64,000 nucleotides of DNA from CBDDLD01 sp965230605 (GCA_965230605.1 CBDDLD010000004.1:2170001-2234000), one strand, 5' to 3'. Numbered from the stretch's first letter, positions 24,972 through 33,723 are shown. The notes: generated by a model not told the origin, from the letters alone. Made by a program: numbers and translations.

Positions 24972-26006
24972 TTAGAACGCGTACTGCAATCCTAATGTAA
25001 TAGTTTCTCTTCTTTTGAGTTGAACACCATTAACGTCTTGTAATAATGGTGTTGCAAATTCAAACCCAAATCTGAAATTTTTCAAATCACCTTTAGGCAC
25101 ATACAGGTTAAACCCTATTCCAGAATTGATAAAAGTGCCACCAGAATTATCCGTATCGGCAGTGATCACCATATTCGGATTCAAGTCCGGGTTTGCACCA
25201 TTGATCTCACTGACTATAAGTCCTTCTAATCTTAAAGAAAAACTTAACCAATTTGTGGTCTTAATTGCTAACCAGTTATTTAACCCATATCTATTCCCTA
25301 GACGATAGTCATTACTATTCTCTCCCAATCGTAATACGGTTCGCAATTGAGATCCAAAAGAAATGCGGTCATTCTGAGTTAAATACGTTAAAGCCAGAAC
25401 CGGATCAAACGTTCCGCTACCGATCTGCATCGGGTATGGTAAAATAACATCCATCCCGTTTGAGGCAGGAGTGACATCTTCTTCATCTATAGACCCTGTT
25501 GGTATAGATACTCCTAATTGCCCATGTAGCTGCTGTTTGTTCTTATTAAAGAACTTATACATTAAAGCCACTTGAGTATCACCAAACCCTGATGATTTGG
25601 TGGTAAAAGTGCTTCCCATACCTGTGAGATGATCCATTTCCATGGTTATATAATTGGTCATTAACATCAAAGTGATCTTGTCTGATGGTGCATACATGGC
25701 TCCTAGCATATGCATTTGCATAGGCATCTCTGTGGGTGTTACCATGTAATCTCCTCCATTAGGAATTAGTACATCTGCAAAATCTTCATCATCATTACCG
25801 CGTTTAAGATCTTCCATATTCATATACATGTAACGGTATGAGAACATCCATTCCCCTTTTCCGTGGGTATGATCACCCATAACAGATATTGGAGCATGCC
25901 CGTCAGGACGGCTACCAGACCATTTATTGTTCGTTTCTTGATTGTTGTTTTGTGCATATAGCACGCTAGTTACCATTAAAAATATGGCATACATATAGTG
26001 TTTCAT
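24972..26006 (-). CDS. Met/His-rich outer membrane protein, transporter-like (phenol/MetA-deg fold)
   Basis: A 344-residue protein with a signal peptide (MKHYMYAIFLMVTSVLYAQ) and a beta-barrel-like body ending in an aromatic residue (LQYAF), as outer-membrane barrels do. It resembles the porin-like family called transporter or MetA-pathway phenol degradation protein. The N-terminal third is extremely rich in Met and His (VMGDHTHGKGEWMF, YMYMNMEDL, TEMPMQMHMLGAM, NYITMEMDHLTGMG), which suggests copper binding. The small Cys protein upstream on the same strand would fit a copper theme. Function is inferred from composition only. Confidence 0.8.
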   Translation of the reverse strand: MKHYMYAIFLMVTSVLYAQNNNQETNNKWSGSRPDGHAPISVMGDHTHGKGEWMFSYRYMYMNMEDLKRGNDDEDFADVLIPNGGDYMVTPTEMPMQMHMLGAMYAPSDKITLMLMTNYITMEMDHLTGMGSTFTTKSSGFGDTQVALMYKFFNKNKQQLHGQLGVSIPTGSIDEEDVTPASNGMDVILPYPMQIGSGTFDPVLALTYLTQNDRISFGSQLRTVLRLGENSNDYRLGNRYGLNNWLAIKTTNWLSFSLRLEGLIVSEINGANPDLNPNMVITADTDNSGGTFINSGIGFNLYVPKGDLKNFRFGFEFATPLLQDVNGVQLKRRETITLGLQYAF

Positions 26007-26067
26007 TTTTAGTATTTTAAAATGAATGATTAGTAAAATTGTGAATGTTGTTTTCGATAATTATATG

Positions 26068-26448
26068 CTACACAAGCTCTGGCGGATGGAACCTGTCATA
26101 AGCCAATTGAAGTTTAATCATATCCTTGTAATACCATTGATGAGAAGCATAAGATGGATATGATTTAAATTGAAACTTATGCGTGTGTTTTTGAAAGTAT
26201 AGAGGGTAGAATGCTTCAAAAATAGCATTCATTACTGTTTTTTCTTTATCCGTTTGCTCGTCTAATAATTGCAACTGCTTTGCTAAATGACACTTTCCAT
26301 TACATTGCAACTCTGGTTTGTCTGTATTAATACAATAGGTTTCTATGATATAATCAATATTCAGTTCATAATATAGAACGTTTCCAACATAATATATAGG
26401 GCGTAGAGCAAATACGAAAAGTAGACTATATGCAATTATTTTTTTCAG
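26068..26448 (-). CDS. small Cys-containing membrane-anchored protein with a non-canonical start
   Basis: Read conventionally from TTG at 26310 this would be an 80-residue soluble piece starting MQCNGKCHL. The same frame, however, stays open upstream to a stop near 26472 and encodes a convincing hydrophobic leader: KKIIAYSLLFVFALRPIYYV, then a linker IETYCINTDKPELQCNGKCH. No ATG, GTG or TTG is found in frame there; CTG at 26448 just before KKII gives a 126-residue protein of natural length. The motif ELQCNGKCHLAKQL with two Cys and a His, plus a third Cys just before it, resembles a small Bacteroidota family near copper genes. It is followed by the Met-rich protein gene 61 bases on. Confidence 0.65.
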   Translation of the reverse strand: MKKIIAYSLLFVFALRPIYYVGNVLYYELNIDYIIETYCINTDKPELQCNGKCHLAKQLQLLDEQTDKEKTVMNAIFEAFYPLYFQKHTHKFQFKSYPSYASHQWYYKDMIKLQLAYDRFHPPELV

Positions 26449-26488
26449 GATTGAATGCTTTATGCAAAGATAACCTTAGTAACTAAAA

Positions 26489-26510
26489 AAAGCGACTCGT
26501 GAGTCGCTTT
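26489..26510. terminator. terminator after the 65-residue gene
   Basis: AAAGCGACTC (26489-26498) and GAGTCGCTTT (26501-26510) pair over 10 bases, with A and T runs on each side. It lies 3 bases after the stop of the minus-strand gene at 26514 and so separates it from the Cys-protein gene. Confidence 0.8.
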
Positions 26511-26513
26511 TCT

Positions 26514-26711
26514 TTATGCTTTTAAATAAATTAGACATTGATTTAAATCGGGGTTTTGAAGTATTAAACTCTTAATGAAGATTTTAAGCTCTTCAAGCTC
26601 ATGGGGCAATAAACGTTTAACGGCCTTTTGAACTTCTTTACAGAATAATGTGGCATCAAAACTCACCTTGCTAAGTACAGTTTTAGTGTACTCAAACATT
26701 GCTCTCGCCAT
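26514..26711 (-). CDS. small conserved helical protein, function unknown
   Basis: A 65-residue protein, all helix by composition, with two Cys (LFCKEVQ and LNQCLIY). It has a good ATG start (MARAMFEYTKTVLSKVSF) and its own terminator, which supports a real gene. Proteins of this size and pattern are found in many Flavobacteriia, always unnamed as far as I recall. The stop is 3 bases from the terminator stem. Confidence 0.7.
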   Translation of the reverse strand: MARAMFEYTKTVLSKVSFDATLFCKEVQKAVKRLLPHELEELKIFIKSLILQNPDLNQCLIYLKA

Positions 26712-26848
26712 AGTTTAAGTTTTAGATTTTAGTTTAACGAAAAACGTAGAATTTTACAATAGGCTGTAGTTATTAATCTTCTTCAAGATAGAAAAAAAAA
26801 CGTTTTGTTTGTAAAATAACGCTAAAGTTTAACAGCTTATTATGTTAA

Positions 26849-27649
26849 TTAAAATCTGTTATCACCATCCAAAAGATCGCCTAAACCTCCTAAAATACTG
26901 CCTTCGCCTTTATCTCTACCTCCTCCTCTTGGTGCAGCAGCCCAAACACGTCCGGCCAATCTACTAAACGGTAATGATTGAATATAAACTTTACCCGGGC
27001 CTCTTAATTTGGCAAAGAATAAACCTTCGCCTCCAAAGATGGTATTCTTGATACCACCAACAAATTCTATATCGTAATCGACATCCTGAGTAAACCCAAC
27101 AATACAACCAGTATCTACTCGCAATTCTTCTCCGGGTTGTAGTGTTTTCTCTGCCATAGTACCTCCGGCATGAACAAAAGCCATACCGTCGCCTTCTAAC
27201 TTCTGCATAATGAATCCTTCACCTCCAAAAAGCCCTCTTCCTAATTTTTTAGAAAACTCTATGCCTACACTCACCCCTTTAGCTGCACATAAAAAAGCAT
27301 CTTTCTGGCATATAAATTTCCCATTGAACTCTGTAAGATCTATTGGTACTATCTTTCCCGGATAAGGCGAAGCAAATGATACATTACGTTTTCCGGTAAG
27401 TTCATTATAAAATGCAGTCATAAACAAACTTTCCCCAGTTAAGATACGTTTACCTGCGCCCCATATTTTACCTAGAAACCCCTGGTCTTTTTGAGAACCA
27501 TCTCCAAAAATGGTCTCCATTTTTATGCCTTCATCCATCATCATGAAGCTACCAGCTTCAGCTACAACGCCTTCTTGAGGGTCAAGTTCTATTTCTACAT
27601 ATTGCATTTCTTCTCCATAAATGCGGTAATCTATTTCGTGTGCTGTCAT
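26849..27649 (-). CDS. TIGR00266/AIM24-family protein
   Basis: A 266-residue cytosolic protein of the TIGR00266 (AIM24) family: MQYVEIELDPQEGVVAEAGSFMMMDEGIKM at the front, the repeated Gly-rich turns GRGLFGGEGFIMQKLEG and FGGEGLFFAKLRGPG, and QSLPFSRLAGRVW near the end. These form a double beta-sandwich like tryptophan-RNA-binding attenuation protein folds; their role is not established. The C-terminal Gly/Arg stretch (APRGGGRDKGEGS) is low complexity. It is followed (on the minus strand) by a 137-base gap. Confidence 0.9.
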   Translation of the reverse strand: MTAHEIDYRIYGEEMQYVEIELDPQEGVVAEAGSFMMMDEGIKMETIFGDGSQKDQGFLGKIWGAGKRILTGESLFMTAFYNELTGKRNVSFASPYPGKIVPIDLTEFNGKFICQKDAFLCAAKGVSVGIEFSKKLGRGLFGGEGFIMQKLEGDGMAFVHAGGTMAEKTLQPGEELRVDTGCIVGFTQDVDYDIEFVGGIKNTIFGGEGLFFAKLRGPGKVYIQSLPFSRLAGRVWAAAPRGGGRDKGEGSILGGLGDLLDGDNRF

Positions 27650-27706
27650 TTTTTATGTTTTTTGTTGATTCATTAATAGGTTGAAAAATCTATAGCTTTG
27701 TTACAG

Positions 27707-28162
27707 TTACGCTTTAACTTTTATGGTCCATTGAAAATTAAATTCAGAGACTTCTATACCCTCAGTATTGGTCCCTACTGAATGCAACCATACTGTTTGA
27801 CCCTCACCGCTCTCTATAGCTGCTTTGATCGCCTCATCAATTTTCGCTCCGTCTAAACATTGAAATGTAATCATACCTGTGGCTTTTTTATTAAATGTTC
27901 CATTATTATTAGCCACCAACATAGATATTTTTTTACCACTTTCTCTGATCTTTTGCATCACTAAAGCTCCCGTAGTGAGTTCGGCAGCCATACCCTGTAC
28001 CGCCCAAAACATGGATTTAAATGGATTCTGATTTACCCATTTGTGTTTTACAGTTACAATGCACTTTTCATCATCTATGTGTCTGGCTCGTACACCTGTA
28101 AAGTAAGCAGCAGGAAGCTTAAACATTAGGTAAGTGTTGAGTTTCGAAGGTGTTACAGTCAT
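27707..28162 (-). CDS. DUF4442 hotdog-fold protein
   Basis: A 151-residue protein with a DUF4442 hotdog fold related to PaaI-type thioesterases: the helix MFWAVQGMAAELTTGALVM holds the acidic residue that aligns with the catalytic region, and the strand order is normal. It may hydrolyse an acyl-CoA, but no activity is known for the family. It lies just upstream of the AIM24-family gene on the same strand with a gap of 57 bases, so the two may be co-transcribed. Confidence 0.85.
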   Translation of the reverse strand: MTVTPSKLNTYLMFKLPAAYFTGVRARHIDDEKCIVTVKHKWVNQNPFKSMFWAVQGMAAELTTGALVMQKIRESGKKISMLVANNNGTFNKKATGMITFQCLDGAKIDEAIKAAIESGEGQTVWLHSVGTNTEGIEVSEFNFQWTIKVKA

Positions 28163-28247
28163 AAATTCTTTACAATTATACAGCTAAAATAATTGAAATT
28201 AATGGATTTAATAAATGTTAATATTTTGTTAATTTTAAGTACTATGT

Positions 28248-28280
28248 TTTGCATAATACCTTCTTTTGGATATATATTTG
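28248..28280 (+). promoter_or_regulatory. promoter of the DUF4870-PadR-PspC operon
   Basis: TTTG (28248-28251), then 21 bases, then TATATTTG (28273-28280) fits the Bacteroidota consensus fully. The first start codon is 29 bases downstream. Confidence 0.7.
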
Positions 28281-28309
28281 CATAAGAAACTATTATATGA
28301 TTTTATAAA

Positions 28310-28756
28310 ATGTTAGATAATCACCAAAAAAACATAGCCACATTTATCCATCTTTCTACCTTTTCCAGGTTTATAATTCCGTTTGGAAACTTTATTGGTC
28401 CAATCGTATTATGGATAGCTAATAAGGATAAATCAGAATTTATTGATGATCATGGTAAGCAGGCTATCAACTTTCAAATTAGCGTCTTACTATATGCAAT
28501 AATTATTGGCACGATTACGATACCATTCTTCATTTTTAAAGTGTTTAACGGTATTGATTTCTTTGACTTTAATGGTTTTGACCATTTTCATATTAGTATA
28601 GGTAAGCCTTCTCCTCTATTATATATTACCGGAGGTTTTGGATTAATCGCTTTTATAGGGTTTCTATTAGAACTTGCATTCATCGTAAAAGCCAGCTTAA
28701 CAGCTAGAGATGGACACTTATACAAATACCCGTTGACCATCAAATTTTTAAAATAA
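28310..28756 (+). CDS. DUF4870-domain membrane protein
   Basis: A 148-residue membrane protein with three hydrophobic segments (about 18-35, 62-85, 105-130) and the DUF4870 signature DHGKQAINFQISVLLYAIIIGTI. Function unknown. It is the first gene of an operon with PadR and PspC, a common association in Flavobacteriia. The ATG at 28310 is the only sensible start and lies 30 bases from the -7 box. Confidence 0.87.
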   Translation: MLDNHQKNIATFIHLSTFSRFIIPFGNFIGPIVLWIANKDKSEFIDDHGKQAINFQISVLLYAIIIGTITIPFFIFKVFNGIDFFDFNGFDHFHISIGKPSPLLYITGGFGLIAFIGFLLELAFIVKASLTARDGHLYKYPLTIKFLK

Positions 28757-28829
28757 ATCATTTCATCAATCAATAACCATCAAAAATCAATCAAAAAATG
28801 AACAGTTTAAACGAATTAAAGCATAACAC

Positions 28830-29171
28830 ATGAAGATAGAAAACACAAAAGCACAAATGCGAAAAGGTGTTTTAGAATATTGCATCTTATCCATCTTAAA
28901 AGATGATGATGCCTATGTTGCAGAAATTCTCGGAACACTAAAAGACGCAAAAATGCTTGTTGTAGAAGGTACCATTTATCCACTACTAACAAGATTGAAA
29001 AATGCTGGTCTTCTTAATTACCGATGGGAAGAATCAACCTCTGGACCGCCACGAAAATATTACGGTCTTACCGAAACAGGAAAACTGTTTCTTAATGAAT
29101 TAAATACGACTTGGAGTGAATTACAACATGCCGTTAACCTAGTAACACGTACAAAAACAACAAAAAAATGA
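28830..29171 (+). CDS. PadR-family transcriptional regulator
   Basis: A 113-residue winged helix protein of the PadR-s1 type: MRKGVLEYCILSILKDDDAYVAEIL forms the first helices and VEGTIYPLLTRLKNAGLLNYRWEES the recognition helix and wing, then SGPPRKYYGLTETGKLFL. It overlaps the PspC gene by four bases and most likely autoregulates this operon, as its relatives near PspC genes do. The inducing signal is unknown. Confidence 0.92.
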   Translation: MKIENTKAQMRKGVLEYCILSILKDDDAYVAEILGTLKDAKMLVVEGTIYPLLTRLKNAGLLNYRWEESTSGPPRKYYGLTETGKLFLNELNTTWSELQHAVNLVTRTKTTKK

Positions 29172-31018
29172 ATAAAACAGTCAATATAAATTTAGCAGGT
29201 ATATTTTTTCACATAGATGAAAACGCATATCTAAAATTACAACGCTATCTTGAGGCTATAAAACGTTCATTTACAGACTCTCAAGGGAGATCAGAGATCA
29301 TCTCTGATATAGAAGCTCGAATTGCAGAACTATTTAGCGAGCGCATACAAAACGAAAAACAAGTCGTAGGTATTAAACTTGTCGATGAAGTTATTACTAT
29401 CATGGGGCAGCCTGAAGACTATATCGTTGATGAAGAAATTTTTGAAGATGAACCTGTTTCTAAAAAGCGATATACATCATCTAAACCATCTAAGAAGTTA
29501 TACAGAGACACAGACAATTCATACATAGGTGGTGTAGCTGCTGGTTTGAGCCACTACTTAGGTATAGATATGCTATGGGTAAGAATTATTTGGATCATTC
29601 TTGCTTTAGGTTCTGGTGGTACTTTTATTTTTATTTACCTCATCTTCTGGGCTCTAGTACCGGAAGCAGTAACTACTGCTGAAAAGCTTACTATGACCGG
29701 TGAGGCGGTCAATATAAGCAACATTGAAAAAAAAATTAAAGACGGCATTGACACCATAGCAGAAAAGGTTCAAAGTGTCGATTTAAAAAAACAAGGTGAT
29801 AAAATAAAAGAAGGATTTGGGAACGTTGCAGATAACATTTCAGATTCTGTAAAAGGTATCGATTATCAGAAGCACGGCAGCTCATTAAAATCGAGTTCAA
29901 GGAATTTTTTTGATACTATAGGAGACATTATAATGTTCTTTCTCAAAGTATTTGCAAAATTTATTGGTATCATATTAATTATTACCGGAGCAAGTACTTT
30001 ATTAGCACTAGTGGTAGCCATGTTTACGGTCGGAGTAACTGATGCTGTACATTTCCAAGGTATGGATTTTGTAGATGCGGCAAATATTGCAAATGTACCT
30101 ATATGGTTAATGTCTATGTTATTGTTCTTTGCCATAGGTATTCCGTTTTTCTTTGTCTTTTATCTAGGATTAAAGATTTTAATCAACAATCTCAAATCTA
30201 TTGGTAATGTTGCCAAGTTCTCTTTATTTGGAGTGTGGTTACTTGCCATTGTAGGTTTAATCATCATAGGTGTGAGACAAGCTACAGAGCATGCTTTTGA
30301 TGCTAATGTAACATCTAGAGAACAACTGAATATTGTACCGGGAGATACTTTAAGAGTTAAAATGAGAGGTAATGATGTTTATGATGGTTACTTATACAGA
30401 CATTATAATAATTACAGAATCCGCCCAGATGATGAAGATTCTAGAACCATATATAGTTCTGGTGTTTCGCTTATTGTTAGATCAACAACAGATTCTATAG
30501 CAAGTATGAGCATAGAAAAAAATGCTTCAGGTAGAAATTATGAGATTGCAAAAACCAGAGCGAGTAATATCAATTATAACTATGCCTTTGTTAATAATGA
30601 ATTACGTTTAGATGCTTACTTAAGCACTGATATAGATAATAAGTTTAGTGAGCAGAATGTTGAGATCATATTATACCTCCCAGAGGGTACCATATTATAT
30701 GCAGATAGAAATACGAACAGTTTCCATAGAAACTATTCGTATAGAAACGACATCTTACAAAGTGGTATGGAGGAAAAATACTTAGAGGTTATAGATGGCG
30801 ATGTGAAGTGCCTAAATTGTGATGAAGAAGATGATAATGAAAAGTGGAGAAAAGATGATAATAGTACATCAGCTACATACGATAGCGAAGATGGTCTGAC
30901 CATAAAAAAAGACAGTACTAGCATTGAAGTAAATGATGAAGCCCGTGATGTAAACGTAAAGATTAACGAAACAGACGGTGTAGAAATTACTTCAGGGAAT
31001 AACAACGATGATAATTAA
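29168..31018 (+). CDS. PspC-domain membrane protein
   Basis: A 616-residue protein. It begins with a short soluble helical domain (VNINLAGIFFHIDENAYLKLQRYLEAIKR) that is typical of flavobacterial PspC proteins. The PspC domain is at about 110-170 (KLYRDTDNSYIGGVAAGLSHYLGIDMLWVRIIWIILAL). Three to four further transmembrane segments lie at about 255-365, then a periplasmic C-terminus with a long Asp/Glu/Asn-rich tail (about 540-616). PspC senses envelope damage in other bacteria. Here it is coupled to PadR and followed by GIN-domain lipoproteins, so an envelope-stress role is likely. Confidence 0.9.
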   Translation: MNKTVNINLAGIFFHIDENAYLKLQRYLEAIKRSFTDSQGRSEIISDIEARIAELFSERIQNEKQVVGIKLVDEVITIMGQPEDYIVDEEIFEDEPVSKKRYTSSKPSKKLYRDTDNSYIGGVAAGLSHYLGIDMLWVRIIWIILALGSGGTFIFIYLIFWALVPEAVTTAEKLTMTGEAVNISNIEKKIKDGIDTIAEKVQSVDLKKQGDKIKEGFGNVADNISDSVKGIDYQKHGSSLKSSSRNFFDTIGDIIMFFLKVFAKFIGIILIITGASTLLALVVAMFTVGVTDAVHFQGMDFVDAANIANVPIWLMSMLLFFAIGIPFFFVFYLGLKILINNLKSIGNVAKFSLFGVWLLAIVGLIIIGVRQATEHAFDANVTSREQLNIVPGDTLRVKMRGNDVYDGYLYRHYNNYRIRPDDEDSRTIYSSGVSLIVRSTTDSIASMSIEKNASGRNYEIAKTRASNINYNYAFVNNELRLDAYLSTDIDNKFSEQNVEIILYLPEGTILYADRNTNSFHRNYSYRNDILQSGMEEKYLEVIDGDVKCLNCDEEDDNEKWRKDDNSTSATYDSEDGLTIKKDSTSIEVNDEARDVNVKINETDGVEITSGNNNDDN

Positions 31019-31087
31019 CATATAAAAAGTAACAAAGTCATTTAAATTTTGACTTATAAAACATCAATCAAATAAAAATCAAAAACA

Positions 31088-31819
31088 ATGAACACACTAA
31101 TTAGAATAATTGTAAGCAGCATCGTAGGATTACTGATGCTATCATGCAACATTAACGGCAACTATTTCGGAACAGGAGTTTCTGGAAGTCGTAACGTAGT
31201 TACAGAAGAGCGTAGCATTTCTGGCAACTTTGATGAAATTAAGGTATCTCGTGGTTTAGACGTGTATATCACACAAGGTGATAATGTTTCGCTTAGTGTA
31301 CAAGCAGATGACAATTTACATGATATCATAATCACTGAAGTAGAAAATAATGTCTTAAAGATTTATGCCGATGACAATATTCGTTCTTCAGCTTCTAAAA
31401 AAGTCATTGTTAGCTTTACTAGCATCTCAAAGATCAAGGCTAGCAGTGGAAGTGACGTATTTGCTAATAACACTATAACTGCAGATGAACTCGACGTACA
31501 AACAAGTAGTGGCAGCGACATGGAATTAGATGTTAATACAAGAGTTTTAAACTGTAGTTCCTCTAGTGGTAGCGATCTAAAGCTGAGCGGAACTACTAAA
31601 AACCTCTATGCAGAAGCGTCTAGTGGAAGTGATATTAAAGCAGGAAATTTAAAAGCTGAAAAATCTCAAGTCAGAGCTAGTAGTGGTGCAGACATTACGG
31701 TAAACACCTCTAAAGAATTAGTTGCTAAGGCTTCTAGTGGTGGAGATATTAAATACTACGGTAACCCAGAGAAAGTGGATAAAACCGATGGTGTTTCAGG
31801 AAGTATAAGAAAGCAGTAA
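31088..31819 (+). CDS. GIN-domain (DUF2807) lipoprotein
   Basis: A 243-residue lipoprotein (SIVGLLMLSCNING, Cys19) with a head GIN domain: SGNFDEIKVSRGLDVYITQGD and the regular beta-helix turns ASSGSDVFANN, TSSGSDMELD, SSSGSDLKLSG, ASSGSDIKAGN, ASSGADITVN, ASSGGDIKYYG. The SSGSD repeat recurs about every 20 residues, as in a right-handed beta-helix. Such proteins are surface or periplasmic; ligand unknown. It is 69 bases after the PspC gene and in the same direction. Confidence 0.88.
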   Translation: MNTLIRIIVSSIVGLLMLSCNINGNYFGTGVSGSRNVVTEERSISGNFDEIKVSRGLDVYITQGDNVSLSVQADDNLHDIIITEVENNVLKIYADDNIRSSASKKVIVSFTSISKIKASSGSDVFANNTITADELDVQTSSGSDMELDVNTRVLNCSSSSGSDLKLSGTTKNLYAEASSGSDIKAGNLKAEKSQVRASSGADITVNTSKELVAKASSGGDIKYYGNPEKVDKTDGVSGSIRKQ

Positions 31820-31840
31820 TACTATTGTAACCACTTCCTA

Positions 31841-32713
31841 ATGAAGCGTTTTATAATAACGATATTGACTTTAGTCGCTATTGTTCTGGCTTTGTTTTAT
31901 TTCAATATATTCTGGAAATCACCATCATTTTACAGAGTTGAAAGCCCGAACACCATTAGTGTACCGGTAATGGATATGAGTACCTATATGACTGAAGTAA
32001 TCAGTAATCACAGGCGCCCGTACATCTACACTATCACGGCTAATAATGGCGGTAAAGTAGTGGTATTAGGCATGGAACATATATCAGACCCTAGTCATGC
32101 ACAATTTGATTCTATACGACAATACTGGAAAGACCATAAGGCAACAGTAGCTCTTGTAGAAGGAAGAATGGGGTTTTTAATCCGTTGGACTCAAAATCCT
32201 ATTGAACGCTATGGTGAAAGCGGTTTATTATCAGATCTGGCAAAAAAAGATGGTGCAGACCTTTACACCTGGGAACCACATAGGGATGATGAAGTAGAAT
32301 TATTGATTCAGAAGTATCCGGCTGAAAAATTAGCGATGTTTTACTCGCTACGTCCATATTTTGGAATCAGTAAAGCAAATAAGCCTGAGAATCCTGAAGA
32401 AAAGCTTCAGGGGTATATAGATAGTAGAACAGATTATAAGCACCTTAAAGGCGCTATTGAAACCTGGGAAGATATAGATGAGATGTGGCAGAAAGACTTC
32501 CCAGATATGGACTGGAGAGACTATTCATCTGGTATTGGATGGCCCGGTTATCTTCATGACATATGGAATAGTTCTAATCTTGCCAGAGATGAGCATATGA
32601 TCAATATTATCATAGAAGAAGTAAAGAAAGGAGAAACGGTTATAGTCACTATGGGCTCTAGTCATGCCCCTAGAGTAGAAAATACCTTAAAAGCAGCATT
32701 AAAAGCGCTCTAA
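31841..32713 (+). CDS. TraB/GumN/TIKI-superfamily protein, membrane anchored
   Basis: A 290-residue protein with one N-terminal transmembrane helix (about 4-22). The soluble part has the TraB/TIKI hallmarks: VVVLGMEHISDP (GxxH) near residue 77, VALVEGRMG (E-G) near 104, and the final VIVTMGSSHAPRVENTL (GxxH). In animals TIKI proteins of this superfamily are metalloproteases; the bacterial members are mostly uncharacterised. It sits between two GIN-domain proteins, 21 bases after the first, so it belongs to the same envelope operon. Confidence 0.75.
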   Translation: MKRFIITILTLVAIVLALFYFNIFWKSPSFYRVESPNTISVPVMDMSTYMTEVISNHRRPYIYTITANNGGKVVVLGMEHISDPSHAQFDSIRQYWKDHKATVALVEGRMGFLIRWTQNPIERYGESGLLSDLAKKDGADLYTWEPHRDDEVELLIQKYPAEKLAMFYSLRPYFGISKANKPENPEEKLQGYIDSRTDYKHLKGAIETWEDIDEMWQKDFPDMDWRDYSSGIGWPGYLHDIWNSSNLARDEHMINIIIEEVKKGETVIVTMGSSHAPRVENTLKAALKAL

Positions 32714-32783
32714 ACATTATAAATCAATCAATCACAACCAATCAATAAGGACTAATCAATCTATAAAACCAACCAATCAATTG

Positions 32784-32825
32784 AAAGCCATTTCAAGCTC
32801 TTTTTAGAGTTTGGGATGGTTTTTG
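32784..32825 (+). terminator. terminator of the PspC/GIN/TraB operon
   Basis: AAAGCCAT (32784-32791) pairs with ATGGTTTT (with a G-T pair) around an inner stem AAGCTCT/AGAGTTT, followed by T bases. The second GIN gene then has its own -7 box at 32828. Confidence 0.6.
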
Positions 32826-32827
32826 TA

Positions 32828-32835
32828 TATCTTTG
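32828..32835 (+). promoter_or_regulatory. -7 promoter box of the second GIN gene
   Basis: TATCTTTG is an exact TAnnTTTG match 24 bases before the ATG at 32859. A TTTG 14 bases upstream (32810-32813) is too close to be a normal -33 box. Confidence 0.55.
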
Positions 32836-32858
32836 TTTATCAACTTTAAATACTAAAG

Positions 32859-33695
32859 ATGAAAAAACTGATATACATTCTAGTTTTGGTCATTGGTAGT
32901 TGTAACCTAATAACAGCCCAATCTGAAAAAATTAAAGGGAACAGAAATGTAACCATTAAACAGACCTACATTGATGATTTTGACACCATTGTACTTGGTA
33001 GTGACTTTTCTATTGAAATCATATACAATAGCAAACCTTCAGTAGAAATTGAAGCGGATGATAACCTTCACGACGTTATTGAATTTGGCGTAAGTAATGG
33101 TGTGCTCACTTTTGCAAAGAATAAACGTATTACCTCCAAAAAGAAACTACAGATCACCGTAAACTATGGAGATGCTCTAAGTAATATCGAAGTCAAGGAC
33201 AAAGCTGAAATACGATCGTTAACATCGATGGAACTGGGTAATACTACGCTTAAGACACTAGGAAATTCAAGAGCTTACCTTAACATTAAAGCAAAGATCT
33301 TTGATTTTAAATCTTCTGGAAAATCTAAAACACGATTGAATCTCACTGCGGATAGTACTACTGTAGAAATAAGTGATGATAGCAAGGTAGATGCCCTCAT
33401 TAATACGAAAGCAACAACATTTGATCTCTATCAAAGAGCCGATGCTACTATTGAAGGTGATACTAATACCGCTTTGATTAGACTAGATAATTCTTCTAAT
33501 TTTTACGCAAAAAATTTCGGTATTAATACTGGCACCTTACTGATTGAAGGTAATAGTGACGCCTCAATTATGGTTAAGGAAGCTGTCATTATTGAAGCTT
33601 CGGAAAGTACGGAAACCTATTTATATGGAGAACCTACAGTAACTCTCAAAACATTCTCTGGTTCCGCCAAACTGCAGAAGAAAGAATTGAAATAA
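32859..33695 (+). CDS. second GIN-domain (DUF2807) secreted protein
   Basis: A 278-residue protein with a signal peptide (LIYILVLVIGSCNLITAQ) and a GIN domain related to that at 31088: IDDFDTIVLGSDFSIEIIYN, ADDNLHDVI, then a beta-helix with less regular turns (ALSNIEVKDKAEIRSL, TTVEISDDSKVDAL, ASIMVKEAVIIEASES). The shared ADDNLHDVI/ADDNLHDII segment shows that the two proteins are paralogues. It has its own promoter box and terminator. Function unknown. Confidence 0.85.
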   Translation: MKKLIYILVLVIGSCNLITAQSEKIKGNRNVTIKQTYIDDFDTIVLGSDFSIEIIYNSKPSVEIEADDNLHDVIEFGVSNGVLTFAKNKRITSKKKLQITVNYGDALSNIEVKDKAEIRSLTSMELGNTTLKTLGNSRAYLNIKAKIFDFKSSGKSKTRLNLTADSTTVEISDDSKVDALINTKATTFDLYQRADATIEGDTNTALIRLDNSSNFYAKNFGINTGTLLIEGNSDASIMVKEAVIIEASESTETYLYGEPTVTLKTFSGSAKLQKKELK

Positions 33696-33697
33696 AA

Positions 33698-33723
33698 AAA
33701 GCCCGAAGTAACCTTCGGGCTTT
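33698..33723. terminator. bidirectional terminator between GIN gene and trxB
   Basis: AAAGCCCGAAG (33698-33708) and CTTCGGGCTTT (33713-33723) form an 11-bp perfect stem with loop TAAC, with A and T runs on the two sides. Confidence 0.85.

Noticed and set aside
26068..26310. 80-residue version of the Cys protein starting at TTG 26310
   Set aside because: The same frame continues upstream into a convincing signal-like segment, so this start is too far in.
32714..32783. ATCAATCA units as a CRISPR array
   Set aside because: Units are 4-8 bases, irregular and without spacers of constant size; no cas genes are present.
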